From NCBI GenBank assembly GCA_964526475.1, contig CAZGKF010000009.1:1-64000 (forward strand): a stretch of 64,000 bases of DNA, given 5' to 3'. How positions within the stretch are numbered: position 1 is the stretch's first letter; every line of letters starts with the position of its first letter. Source of the stretch: CAYVTV01 sp964526475. Its GTDB lineage: Bacteria > Bacteroidota > Bacteroidia > Bacteroidales > GCA-2748055. Position numbers and translations under genes: made by a program. Positions 41,301 through 49,136 of the stretch are shown piece after piece. The notes beneath the pieces are model-generated. The model ran no database searches, was not told the origin of the DNA, and saw only the letters and a list, made by a program, of their open reading frames with translations.

Positions 41301-42270
41301 ATGACACTAGAATAATTAGGATATAATAAAAATATTGAAGCATTTAGAATCGAACAAAAACTGAATGACTTTGAACCAGGAAGAATAATTGCAGAACATA
41401 AGGAACGATATACTGTAAAAACAACACAAGGAGAATACGAAGCTGAAATAACAGGAAATATGCGATTTTCAGCCGAAAGTCGTGAAGATTTCCCAGCAGT
41501 AGGCGATTGGGTAGCAATGTCGACTTATGATACGGATAGTGCAATAATTCATAGAATATTACCAAGGTTCTCAATAGTTAAAAGACAAGCAGTTGGACAA
41601 TTCGGAGAAATTCAAGTTATAGCAACAAATATTGATTACGCTTTTTTGGTTCAAGCAGTTGACCGGGATTTTAATATAAACAGACTTGAAAGATACCTGA
41701 CTATATGTTATTCTTCTAAGGTAAGCCCGATAATTATTCTAACAAAAACAGATTTGATAAATGAACAAGAAAAAATTGAATTAATAGAAAACGTTAATCA
41801 ACGGATACGAAATATTCCAGTTTTTGCAATTAGCAATGAAACGCAGGATGGATATGATGCCTTAAATCGGATAATTGAAAAAGGTAAGACATTTTGTATG
41901 CTCGGTTCTTCTGGTGTTGGAAAATCTACTTTGTTAAATAACCTCTCTGGCAGGTCTATAATGAGAACGGATTCAATAAGCCAAAGCACAAGTAAGGGCA
42001 GACACGTTACAAGTCACAGGGAACTAATAGTGTTGGAAAATGGCGGAATACTTTAGATAATCCCGGAATGAGAGAAGTAGGAATTACTGACACCTCAAAC
42101 GGATTAGAAACCACATTTGATAAGATTATTAGCTTTTTACAGAATTGTAAGTAAAAAGATTGTACTCATTCAAACGAGATAGGATGTTCGGTGCTTGAAG
42201 CGGTTAAAAATGGAGAAATAGAGAAAAATTCGTACGAAAATTACTTGAAATTGGAAAGAGAGAAAGCGCA
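41301..42270 (+). pseudogene. rsgA: RsgA GTPase pseudogene
   Basis: A degraded ribosome small subunit-dependent GTPase. The order is that of the circularly permuted family: OB domain (MRFSAESREDFPAVGDWVAM), G4 (LTKTDL), G1 (GSSGVGKSTLLNNL), G3 (DNPGMREVG) and the zinc motif (KDCTHSNEIGCSVLEAV). Three lesions are visible: TAA as codon 5 (41313-41315), a one-base loss at 42054-42055 just before G3, and TAA at 42152-42154 inside the zinc motif. The C-terminus is cut off after LKLEREKAHFE, where a LytTR tail begins. A functional copy presumably lies elsewhere or the gene is dispensable. Confidence 0.9.
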
Positions 42271-42438
42271 TTTCGAATCAACCGCAAATATCTGGTAAAT
42301 ATGGCTTCCATTTCCAATATGGTGGCATATTCGCGAAGCCGGGTTAAACTGGAACTGAAACCAAAAGCTGATGATGATTCTGAAACTATTGTGAGTATTG
42401 ACCGGTCATCTGATTTTAAGAAATGGTTGAATAATTAG
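42271..42438 (+). pseudogene. C-terminal fragment of a LytTR response regulator
   Basis: Fifty-five codons plus stop, beginning FRINRKYLVNMASISNMVAY and continuing SRSRVKLELKPKA, then VSIDRSSDFKKWLNN. It aligns by eye with the end of the LytTR regulator at 54923 (FFRINRQLLVKLNAIANVHV, SRLKLELKP, VSIDKVVPFKEW). The receiver and most of the DNA-binding domain are missing. It is joined directly to the rsgA remnant in a different frame and is followed at once by a REP-like hairpin. Confidence 0.85.
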
Positions 42439-42828
42439 GGGCAGCCCCTTGTGGTTGAACCTTTCCGAATGGCCCAGTTGTTTCGTTTTGGGCGGCCACA
42501 AGGGGCGTCTGTACAATGAAAAAATCAGCTGGCAGTTAATATTTATTTTAACACATTTAAATATATTTACGTGAAAATATAAACTAAAAGACACTTTCAC
42601 GAAAAAATGTGCCCCATATTATTAAGCGATAGAATAATAAAGAGTTTAGGTTCAGAAAAAGCCTTCATGATTATTTTTATTCGGAGCAATAATTTGAAAA
42701 CATACAGCTTTATGGATTTACCCTGATGCTATGAATATTAGCGGTTATGAGATCAGCATTTTCATAAAGCTGGTGAATAGTTATTTATTCTGAGATATAC
42801 TTGCAAACGCAGAATTACGAAAAATTAT
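42439..42828. other. Spacer of 390 bp after the rsgA-lytTR joint
   Basis: Holds the REP-like hairpin at 42444-42506 and a small inverted repeat CGTGAAA / TTTCACG (42570-42576, 42595-42601). No gene is seen. Confidence 0.5.
42444..42506. repeat. REP-like hairpin, type B (GCCCCTTGTGG)
   Basis: Perfect 11-bp outer arms GCCCCTTGTGG (42444-42454) and CCACAAGGGGC (42496-42506), with an inner CCCA/TGGG pairing. Its GC content contrasts with the surrounding sequence. It starts within 6 nt of the LytTR fragment stop. Similar palindromes are common as dispersed intergenic repeats in several phyla; other copies in this window were not found. Confidence 0.7.
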
Positions 42829-43335
42829 ATGACAACCACCCTCGAACACCTTCTCACTAATTTTTACAAAGACCAGATGATTTCAGGCATGGCTGCCAAT
42901 CCCGCTTTTTTTGAGGAAGCCGTTCACCTGGCCATTTCAGATAAACAGCCTTACGCCTGGAGGGCATCGTGGTTGCTCTGGAGCTGCATGGATACCAATG
43001 ACCAACGAATAAGAAAACATATCCCGGATATTATTCAGTTTCTCCCTGCCTGCAGAGACAACCAGCAAAGGGAGTTGCTCAAGATACTTTACCTGATGGA
43101 AATGGATGAGGAGCATGAAGGGATACTATACTGCCATTGCGTGAGTATCTGGGAAAAGCTCAACAAACAACCCTCGGCAAGATACAATGCCTTTAAAATG
43201 ATCCTGAAAATCGCAAAAAAATACCCTGAACTGTACCAGGAAATTGGATTTCTTACACAGGAACAGTACACCGAAACACTCACCCCGGCTGTAAGAAGAG
43301 GTGTACTAAGAATGTTAAAGGAATCTAAACAGTAA
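42829..43335 (+). CDS. HEAT-repeat-like helical protein
   Basis: A 168-residue all-helical protein with two-helix repeats, for example EEAVHLAISDKQPYAWRASW, WSCMDTNDQRIRKHIPDI and QQRELLKILYLMEM. It has the look of a small HEAT/ARM protein. It lies 15 nt before an AlkD-like gene on the same strand and is probably cotranscribed with it. No catalytic residues are visible; a role as partner or regulator of the neighbour is only a guess. Confidence 0.6.
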   Translation: MTTTLEHLLTNFYKDQMISGMAANPAFFEEAVHLAISDKQPYAWRASWLLWSCMDTNDQRIRKHIPDIIQFLPACRDNQQRELLKILYLMEMDEEHEGILYCHCVSIWEKLNKQPSARYNAFKMILKIAKKYPELYQEIGFLTQEQYTETLTPAVRRGVLRMLKESKQ

Positions 43336-43350
43336 ATAACCCAACTTACC

Positions 43351-44079
43351 ATGAACCCTGTCATTTCTATTGCACGCAATAAGCTCAAAGAAAGCATTGA
43401 CGAAAAAACCATTGTCACCGGACAGAACTTTTTCAAAGAGAAAATAAAGTCTTATGGAGTAAAAGTTCCGGTAGTCCACAAAATAAGCAGAGAACTTTTT
43501 GTCTCAGTGAAAAATATGCCGAAAGAGGAAATCTTTACTATTTGTGAAGAATTCTGGCGTTCAGGTTTTCTGGAAGAATCCTTTATTGCCTGTAACTGGT
43601 CATATTATCTGCATAAGAATTTTGAACCTTCTGATTTTGAAATTTTCAAAAGGTGGATTTCCAAATATGTAAAAAACTGGGCATCATGCGACACATTTTG
43701 CAATCATACGGTAGGTACCTTTATTGAAATGTATCCTGCTTTTCTGCCCAGGTTAAAAGAAATGACCAAATCTAAACACCGCTGGATGCGGCGTGCTTCC
43801 GCTGTCTCATTGATCGTCCCCGCCCGCAAAGGGAAGTTTCTGAAAGAAATTTTAGAAATAGCCGATTACCTGTTGCATGATAAAGATGATATGGTTCAGA
43901 AAGGATATGGATGGATGCTTAAAGTGGCGAGTAAGCCACATCAGATGGAGATTTTCAATTTTGTCATATCAAGAAAAGAAACTATGCCAAGAACAGCATT
44001 GAGATATGCGATCGAAAAAATGCCGGAGGAATTGAAATCAAAGGCAATGGAAAAATATGGTCTTTCGAAAATAAAATAA
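43351..44079 (+). CDS. AlkD-like DNA alkylation repair protein
   Basis: A 242-residue HEAT-like protein of the DNA alkylation repair (AlkC/AlkD) family, which removes bulky or cationic N-alkyl purines without base flipping. The AlkD active-site residues have counterparts: KNWASCDTFCNHTV (Trp110 and Asp114), HRWMRRASAVSL (Arg147/Arg148) and MVQKGYGWMLKVAS (the second Trp). It is the second gene of a pair with the 42829 protein. The coding frame continues past the stop as the 44080 remnant. Confidence 0.87.
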   Translation: MNPVISIARNKLKESIDEKTIVTGQNFFKEKIKSYGVKVPVVHKISRELFVSVKNMPKEEIFTICEEFWRSGFLEESFIACNWSYYLHKNFEPSDFEIFKRWISKYVKNWASCDTFCNHTVGTFIEMYPAFLPRLKEMTKSKHRWMRRASAVSLIVPARKGKFLKEILEIADYLLHDKDDMVQKGYGWMLKVASKPHQMEIFNFVISRKETMPRTALRYAIEKMPEELKSKAMEKYGLSKIK

Positions 44080-44406
44080 ATAAAATTAGACTTAAAAATC
44101 CAAATTGAATTTTTTGGGCCGGTTTTAATAAAAAAGGAATATCACAAGCTGGTTAAGGATGATAAACTGGATCCCGAAATCCATAGCAATCCACTGAATG
44201 ATTCAATAAAAGCAAAAGATCTTTTTTATGACGAAATCGCTGCTTTTCAGGATATCGATGAATCGTTGAAAGTAATATACTACAGGCTCCTTGCTGTCCC
44301 CTCCTGCTTTGGAAATTTTTTCAGATATTGTAATTACACCTCCGAAATAAACAATGAGCAGTTGGAAGCTCTCATCCATGACCATTTCCAAGGAAAAATT
44401 TGTTAA
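44080..44406 (+). pseudogene. Unidentified coding remnant in frame with the AlkD-like gene
   Basis: After the stop at 44077-44079 the same frame stays open for 108 codons and reads protein-like: GPVLIKKEYHKLVKDDKLD, AKDLFYDEIAAFQDIDESL, YYRLLAVPSCFGNFFRY, and TSEINNEQLEALIHDHF. There is no ATG. After TAA at 44404-44406 it continues EAELKDFIHEKPEDY. I do not recognise the family. It looks like the body of a gene that lost its start. Confidence 0.4.
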
Positions 44407-44431
44407 GAAGCGGAGCTTAAAGATTTTATTC

Positions 44432-44794
44432 ATGAAAAACCTGAAGATTACCGTGCAGTTGAGTCATAAAGATGTGCAACTTGACTATTTCAGATATATC
44501 CAGCTTCGCATGTCTGAACTCAATAGTGGCGATGCACTTATTGCAAATCCGGAAGGATTTACCAACCCTAAAGGCCAAATGGTTTTGAAGTTTTCAAGTC
44601 ATTTTAGAGGGAAACTTGAAAAACTCCGGAATGATGGCTACCATATAAAATAAGCTCTGGTAAATTTCATAGTTTATTGGAGGGATGATAAAACAGACAG
44701 AGAAGTGAAAATTGTATTGGGGGAGGTATGTTTTGGGAAGGTGGAGGATATCATGTTTTTAAATGATATTTCAATATATCACTTAATTGAGTGA
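44432..44794 (+). pseudogene. Unidentified small protein with an internal stop
   Basis: From ATG 44432 the frame reads MKNLKITVQLSHKDVQLDYF, GDALIANPEGFTNPKGQM and KLEKLRNDGYHIK, then TAA at 44651-44653. The same frame resumes NFIVYWRDDKTDREVKIVLG and runs to TGA at 44792-44794. The two halves read as one 120-residue domain, so the TAA is probably a nonsense mutation. I do not recognise the family with confidence. Its end overlaps the first satD operator-like repeat. Confidence 0.45.
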
Positions 44795-44799
44795 TATAT
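44774..44799. promoter_or_regulatory. Operator-like inverted repeat 1 upstream of satD
   Basis: ATATATCAC (44774-44782) and GTGATATAT (44791-44799) flank an 8-nt spacer TTAATTGA. The inner half-sites TATCAC and GTGATA recur with the same 8-nt spacing in the next repeat. Confidence 0.75.
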
Positions 44800-44804
44800 T
44801 TGCT

Positions 44805-44824
44805 TATCACGCATAAATGTGATA
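44805..44824. promoter_or_regulatory. Operator-like inverted repeat 2 upstream of satD
   Basis: TATCAC (44805-44810), 8-nt spacer GCATAAAT, GTGATA (44819-44824), centred 28 bp from repeat 1 and ending 19 nt before the satD start. Identical half-sites and spacing suggest that one dimeric regulator binds both. Confidence 0.75.
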
Positions 44825-44843
44825 CATTTGAAAAAAAAGCAGT

Positions 44844-45452
44844 ATGACAAGCATAATAACCGGTGATATTATACATTCTCAGAAAGCGAATCCACAGATT
44901 TGGCTGGGGAAACTTAAATCGGAATTAAGTAATGTCGGGAGTAATCCTGAAACCTGGGAAATATACCGGGGTGATAGTTTTCAGGTGGAAATTAAAGATC
45001 CGTCGTATGCCCTTTTAGCAACGATAAAAATAAAGGCTGCTATTAAATGTATAAAACAAATCGATGTTCGAATGGCCATAGGCATAGGAGAAAAAACCTA
45101 TACGGCCTCAACGGTTACAGAGTCAAATGGAACTGCTTTTATTTATTCGGGAGAAATATTTGAAAAACTTGTAAAGGAAAAACAAAACCTGGCTATTGCA
45201 ACTTCATCCGAGGCATTTAACGACGAAATGAACCTGCTATTCCGCTTTGCCCTGATAGCGATGGACAATTGGACCAATAACTCGGCTGAAATGGTATACC
45301 TTGCATTGACAAATCCCGGTTTTTCACAAAAAGAATTAGGTGAAATGCTTGGTATTAAGCAAAATGCTGTGAGTAACAGGTTAAAACGGGCATATTACGA
45401 TGAAATTTCAGAACTGCTTACCAGATACCAAATCAAACTAAAAGAACTTTAA
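44844..45452 (+). CDS. SatD-family protein with C-terminal helix-turn-helix
   Basis: A 202-residue protein. Residues 1-140 contain TGDIIHSQ (Asp8), YRGDSFQVEI (Asp44), VRMAIGIGE and ESNGTAFIYSGEIFEKL; the order resembles a small class III nucleotide-cyclase-like domain. Residues 160-190 form a helix-turn-helix: FSQKELGEMLGIKQNAVSNR. It therefore looks like a sensor-repressor. The gene ends one base before the DUF3307 gene starts, and two matching inverted repeats lie just upstream, so autoregulation is plausible. SatD/DUF3307 gene pairs recur in Bacteroidota; the function is not established. Confidence 0.8.
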   Translation: MTSIITGDIIHSQKANPQIWLGKLKSELSNVGSNPETWEIYRGDSFQVEIKDPSYALLATIKIKAAIKCIKQIDVRMAIGIGEKTYTASTVTESNGTAFIYSGEIFEKLVKEKQNLAIATSSEAFNDEMNLLFRFALIAMDNWTNNSAEMVYLALTNPGFSQKELGEMLGIKQNAVSNRLKRAYYDEISELLTRYQIKLKEL

Positions 45453-45453
45453 A

Positions 45454-46158
45454 ATGATACTCATTAAACTAATCCTGGCACACTTGCTGGGTGATTTTAT
45501 ATTTCAACCAAATTCATGGGTAGCTGCCAAGGAACAAAAAAAACTAAAAGCCTGGCAGCTATATATTCATGCCCTGATACATTTCGCGCTGATAACTTTA
45601 CTTGTGTGGCAAACTGCTTTTATTAAATGGGCACTATTGTTAACAGGAGCTCATTTAATAACTGACATCTTGAAATTGTATTTTCACAAGGAACAAACCA
45701 AACGACTCTGGTTTTTTATAGACCAGCTATTTCACTTCGTGCTAATTATTATAGTCTGGTCATGGAGCCAGTCAGCCTGGGTTATACCGGAATTTGTAAA
45801 AGATGAAAAAATTCTCTTGCTCATTACATGTGTATATGCCCTTACGCAGCCGATATCGGTCTTAATTCGAAATATCATTTCCCGTTGGACCCCGGATACC
45901 AATACAAATAATTCAGAATCATTGGCTAATGCTGGAAATTTCATAGGTATCCTTGAACGAATGTTTGTATTTGCCTTTGTAGTATCCGGGAATTGGGATG
46001 CCATTGGATTTCTGTTAGCTGCAAAATCAATTTTCCGATTTGGTGATTTAAAGGAATCAAAAGACAGAAAACTTACCGAGTATGTATTGATTGGTACTCT
46101 GTTAAGTTTTGGTATAGCCATCTTAATCGGAATGATTTTCAATGGAGTGAAAATATGA
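45454..46158 (+). CDS. DUF3307 membrane protein
   Basis: A 234-residue integral membrane protein with about six helices. The N-terminal LILAHLLGDFIFQPNSWVAA and ALLLTGAHLITDILKLYF with its conserved Asp/His residues within membrane segments are DUF3307 hallmarks. The C-terminal half contains LANAGNFIGILERMFVFAFV and AAKSIFRFGDLKESKDRKL, also typical. It follows satD by one base and is certainly cotranscribed. Function unknown; the polar residues in the membrane suggest transport or metal binding. Confidence 0.88.
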   Translation: MILIKLILAHLLGDFIFQPNSWVAAKEQKKLKAWQLYIHALIHFALITLLVWQTAFIKWALLLTGAHLITDILKLYFHKEQTKRLWFFIDQLFHFVLIIIVWSWSQSAWVIPEFVKDEKILLLITCVYALTQPISVLIRNIISRWTPDTNTNNSESLANAGNFIGILERMFVFAFVVSGNWDAIGFLLAAKSIFRFGDLKESKDRKLTEYVLIGTLLSFGIAILIGMIFNGVKI

Positions 46159-46328
46159 CAGAACCCCTGCCTGCTTTTATTATCCAATCAGGTATATGTA
46201 TTTCAGTGCTCTGAGTCATTTAATGGGCCTGTTTTCGGCCTATATTCTGGAAATATTTGCGACAAAAAGAAATTCTTTCTTGTAGTTCTTCCGAAATCGC
46301 AACCCGATTTCGTCCTGCGATAGTTTAT

Positions 46329-46553
46329 TTATTCATATATCTCTTCTTTATTTATTCCCTTAATGGATTGCTTTTGAACATATAAATAAAAAATGAAATG
46401 CATCATCAAAAACACGCCCCAAATGAGAGCTGTAGTATAAACAACCCTAATATTCTCAGACGGTGAATGAAAGCCTAGCAAAAACCAGAATAGCGATATA
46501 GAAATAAAGAGTAAAAAGGTGACAAAATGAAAGCGGAATCCAACAAATAAGTT
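46329..46553 (-). pseudogene. Fragment of a 2TM-domain protein
   Basis: The minus-strand frame reads HFVTFLLFISISLFWFLLGF, then TTALIWGVFLMMHFIFYLYV, and ends GINKEEIYE with TAA at 46331-46329. Two membrane helices and the length match small 2TM-domain proteins of Bacteroidota. Upstream of the first helix there is a stop (46556-46554) and no start codon, so the N-terminus has been lost. Confidence 0.5.
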
Positions 46554-46556
46554 TTA

Positions 46557-46715
46557 ACTTTACTTCAGCGATATTGTTATTGGCAGTTTTTACAAGACAA
46601 TTTGATCAAAGGCGCAAACTTAGGTATAAAGAGTAGCCCGTTAGGGGGATGGGGGGTTACACCAGAATTTGGAGTATTTATTACTTTCCGGAGCAGACTC
46701 AAATTTGTAATTTAA
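46557..46715 (+). pseudogene. C-terminal scrap of an outer-membrane beta-barrel
   Basis: The plus-strand frame ends WGVTPEFGVFITFRSRLKFVI and a stop, the alternating pattern and final aromatic strand of a small barrel. No start or earlier strands are found, so it is a remnant. Confidence 0.35.
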
Positions 46716-46789
46716 CAATCGCAATACCCCTTCGCGCCTGAAAAAGCTGATAAGGTAAATAACTAATTAAAACTAACTAAACCAAAATC

Positions 46790-47719
46790 ATGAAAGACTA
46801 TTTTAATTTCAATTTAACAGGGAAGAAACTTTTACCAGTCTGGATAGTATTCCTGATAACATTTTTAGCTCCTTATGTAGCTTTAATATTTCAATTGAAG
46901 GATGTCCAACCGGGGGATACACCTTCTTTATGGATTTTTCCGCTTATAATTTTACTGTTATTAATTGCTTTTATTTTGGCATTTTACATCGCGAAATTGA
47001 CAATTGAGAATGTCTCCTATAAAGATAAATCCATTGTCTTTAATGGAACTATTGGTAAATATACCGGGACTGTTATTCTTGGGCTATTTCTAAGTATTAT
47101 TACGCTGGGGGTTTATCTTGCCTGGTTTATAAGAAATATCCATGGATTCTTCATTGATAATTCAAGCTATAATTCAATGAACTTTAAATTTCAAGGAAAG
47201 GGAGGAAAGCTATTTGTAATTTTATTATTAACCTTATTGTTACCGATAATTATTTTTGCAGTTTTAATGGCTAAATTTATGATAAGTGATCCGGGTAAAT
47301 ACATGGGCATAGTAATTATTCAACAAATTGTCATGATGATAATTATGATCCCATATATGTATTTAATATATAAATGGATGGTTAATGTTGACTATAAGGA
47401 TTACCACATTAAATGGGAGACTGATTTTTGGAATTCATGCGGTAAGATCGCCGTTGAAATGATACTGACCATTATTACTATTGGAATTTACATGCCTTTG
47501 GCCGGACTTCGTTTGTATAAATATTTTGCTGAAAAGACTACATCTACGTCAGATGAGAGAAAACTCAAGTTCGGATATGATATCGACCCGTTAAATGATT
47601 TCCTGTTTATTTGGGGACAGTCTCTTTTAACCATAATCACGTTGGGCATTTATTTTCCCTGGGCATTCTGTAAAATAGGGGACAGAATATTAAGTAAAAC
47701 CTATTTGGCAGAGGCTTAA
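46790..47719 (+). CDS. DUF898 (YjgN-like) membrane protein
   Basis: A 309-residue membrane protein with three similar blocks: residues 1-110, 150-215 and 220-300 each hold a membrane helix pair followed by a TLGIY-like turn (SIITLGVYLAWFIRNI, LTIITIGIYMPLAGLRLYKY, LLTIITLGIYFPWAFCKI). This internal repeat is the DUF898/YjgN pattern. An N-terminal FNLTGKKLLPVWIVF is typical. Function unknown. It has no operon partner; the next genes are convergent. Confidence 0.82.
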   Translation: MKDYFNFNLTGKKLLPVWIVFLITFLAPYVALIFQLKDVQPGDTPSLWIFPLIILLLLIAFILAFYIAKLTIENVSYKDKSIVFNGTIGKYTGTVILGLFLSIITLGVYLAWFIRNIHGFFIDNSSYNSMNFKFQGKGGKLFVILLLTLLLPIIIFAVLMAKFMISDPGKYMGIVIIQQIVMMIIMIPYMYLIYKWMVNVDYKDYHIKWETDFWNSCGKIAVEMILTIITIGIYMPLAGLRLYKYFAEKTTSTSDERKLKFGYDIDPLNDFLFIWGQSLLTIITLGIYFPWAFCKIGDRILSKTYLAEA

Positions 47720-47730
47720 GGCTGCATAGT

Positions 47731-48438
47731 TCAGTTACCCTTCAGCAAAACCTGCTTACCCAACACCCATAACCACACAACATGAACCAGTAATGCCATA
47801 CCGATTACCAAACCGGAATGGGGATACTTAATAACCATCGTAATCCAGTAGGGTGGGAAAAACCAAGATAAAACTGTTAGCCACTTCATAGCAAACAGAT
47901 CAGTAAATGCAAAGAGAACAAATAAATTCAATGCTTTGGCAAAGGTCAGCCCCTTTACTTTGTCATCGGCGCCCTGGAAAATTAATAACCCGATAATTGC
48001 AGAATATATAGCCATAAGCAGGGATAAAAATAGAACCAGGATCCATGGCAGACTGACCAGGCTTAGGACATAGAAACCGGCTATACAATATACAAAGGAT
48101 AAAATGGAAGCAAATGAAAGTCTGTTAATTAAGTACCCACTCCTTCCCAGGGGTGTTACCGACATTAATTCGGCAATGTTTCCATCCCGCTCATCCAGCA
48201 TCATAAATCCGGTAACTATACCCAGCAGGCCTGAATTTATCAACAACACGAATACTAAAATGTAATTAAGCCAGGGTAAAAGATCAAAGCCTGTTTTAAT
48301 AGTAATAAACGGGATGAGAAATATCACCAGCAGCTTAAAAACTATGATCGTGAAAACCGGCGCCATCATCACGATAGTCATGACCGGATCGCGCATAATC
48401 TGTTTAATATCGTTCTTAAAATGAATGATTTGTATCAT
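47731..48438 (-). CDS. ABC-2 type permease subunit 2
   Basis: A 235-residue protein with six membrane helices, of the ABC-2 exporter permease type found beside drug-export ATPases. The charged loop LDERDGNIAELMSVTPLGRS after helix two is a family hallmark. It is the third gene of a tight three-gene exporter operon (5-nt gap to the upstream permease). It probably pairs with the other permease in a heterodimer. Confidence 0.85.
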   Translation of the reverse strand: MIQIIHFKNDIKQIMRDPVMTIVMMAPVFTIIVFKLLVIFLIPFITIKTGFDLLPWLNYILVFVLLINSGLLGIVTGFMMLDERDGNIAELMSVTPLGRSGYLINRLSFASILSFVYCIAGFYVLSLVSLPWILVLFLSLLMAIYSAIIGLLIFQGADDKVKGLTFAKALNLFVLFAFTDLFAMKWLTVLSWFFPPYWITMVIKYPHSGLVIGMALLVHVVWLWVLGKQVLLKGN

Positions 48439-48443
48439 GGTGC

Positions 48444-49136
48444 TTAATCCTGGTAAACAATTTTATTTTCAAATACACGCATGGTCCGGAGCAAGAACAG
48501 ATAGTTCATTCCGGTAAGGTAGAGAATCAATCCAAATGCTTCATACCATTCAATTCCCATATAGGCTCCCAACATTAACCGTAATGCTGCCACACTGGGA
48601 ATAACTGTAAACAGGTATGAAAACGGAAATCCTATCAGCGAAAAGCATGGCAGAACAAAGAGCAGCATATACGGAATGGTTTTTAACATATACTGATTTA
48701 CCGTATTGCAACCGGCATTGATCATAATGCCGGCCATGGTGAAAACTCCTGAGGTTAAAATAGTTGACAGCAGGAGCAGCAACCAGTTAACACTTCCATG
48801 GTGACTGAATAAAGTAATGGCAAAAGCCGCCAGCACTGATATAATTGCCAGGGAAATTACTTTGGATAGTATGTATTCTCTTGTTCGCAACGGTGATACC
48901 ACCAGTACCATAAGTACTCCCTGAGTTTTTTCAAGCAATATGATTCCGCCGATGAAGAATAGTCCGAGAACCGAGGGATCGGAGAAAACGACCAATGGAA
49001 GCGCTATGGAAAAAATGTCCGGAGGTAAAAACGAAAGAATGATCAGGTACATGATGGTAATTATTACATACACCAGATAAAATCCCTGTTTCATCTGAAA
49101 TTGCATATCTGCCCAAATAGCGTGGATCAGCCTCAT
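48444..49136 (-). CDS. ABC-2 type permease subunit 1
   Basis: A 230-residue six-helix permease with FIGGIILLEKTQGVLMVLVV and SPLRTREYILSKVISL in the same place as the DERDG...TPL loop of its partner. It overlaps the ATPase gene by 4 nt (ATGA-type junction) and is followed by the second permease after 5 nt. Arrangement and sizes resemble the fluoroquinolone-type exporters of Actinobacteria and Bacteroidota, but the substrate is not predictable. Confidence 0.85.
   Translation of the reverse strand: MRLIHAIWADMQFQMKQGFYLVYVIITIMYLIILSFLPPDIFSIALPLVVFSDPSVLGLFFIGGIILLEKTQGVLMVLVVSPLRTREYILSKVISLAIISVLAAFAITLFSHHGSVNWLLLLLSTILTSGVFTMAGIMINAGCNTVNQYMLKTIPYMLLFVLPCFSLIGFPFSYLFTVIPSVAALRLMLGAYMGIEWYEAFGLILYLTGMNYLFLLRTMRVFENKIVYQD

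Larger units (their letters stand above)
46159..46789. other. Spacer of 631 bp with two coding remnants
   Basis: Contains the end of a 2TM-domain protein on the minus strand and the end of a beta-barrel protein on the plus strand, listed separately. A GGGGGATGGGGGG run occurs near 46646. No intact gene. Confidence 0.5.
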
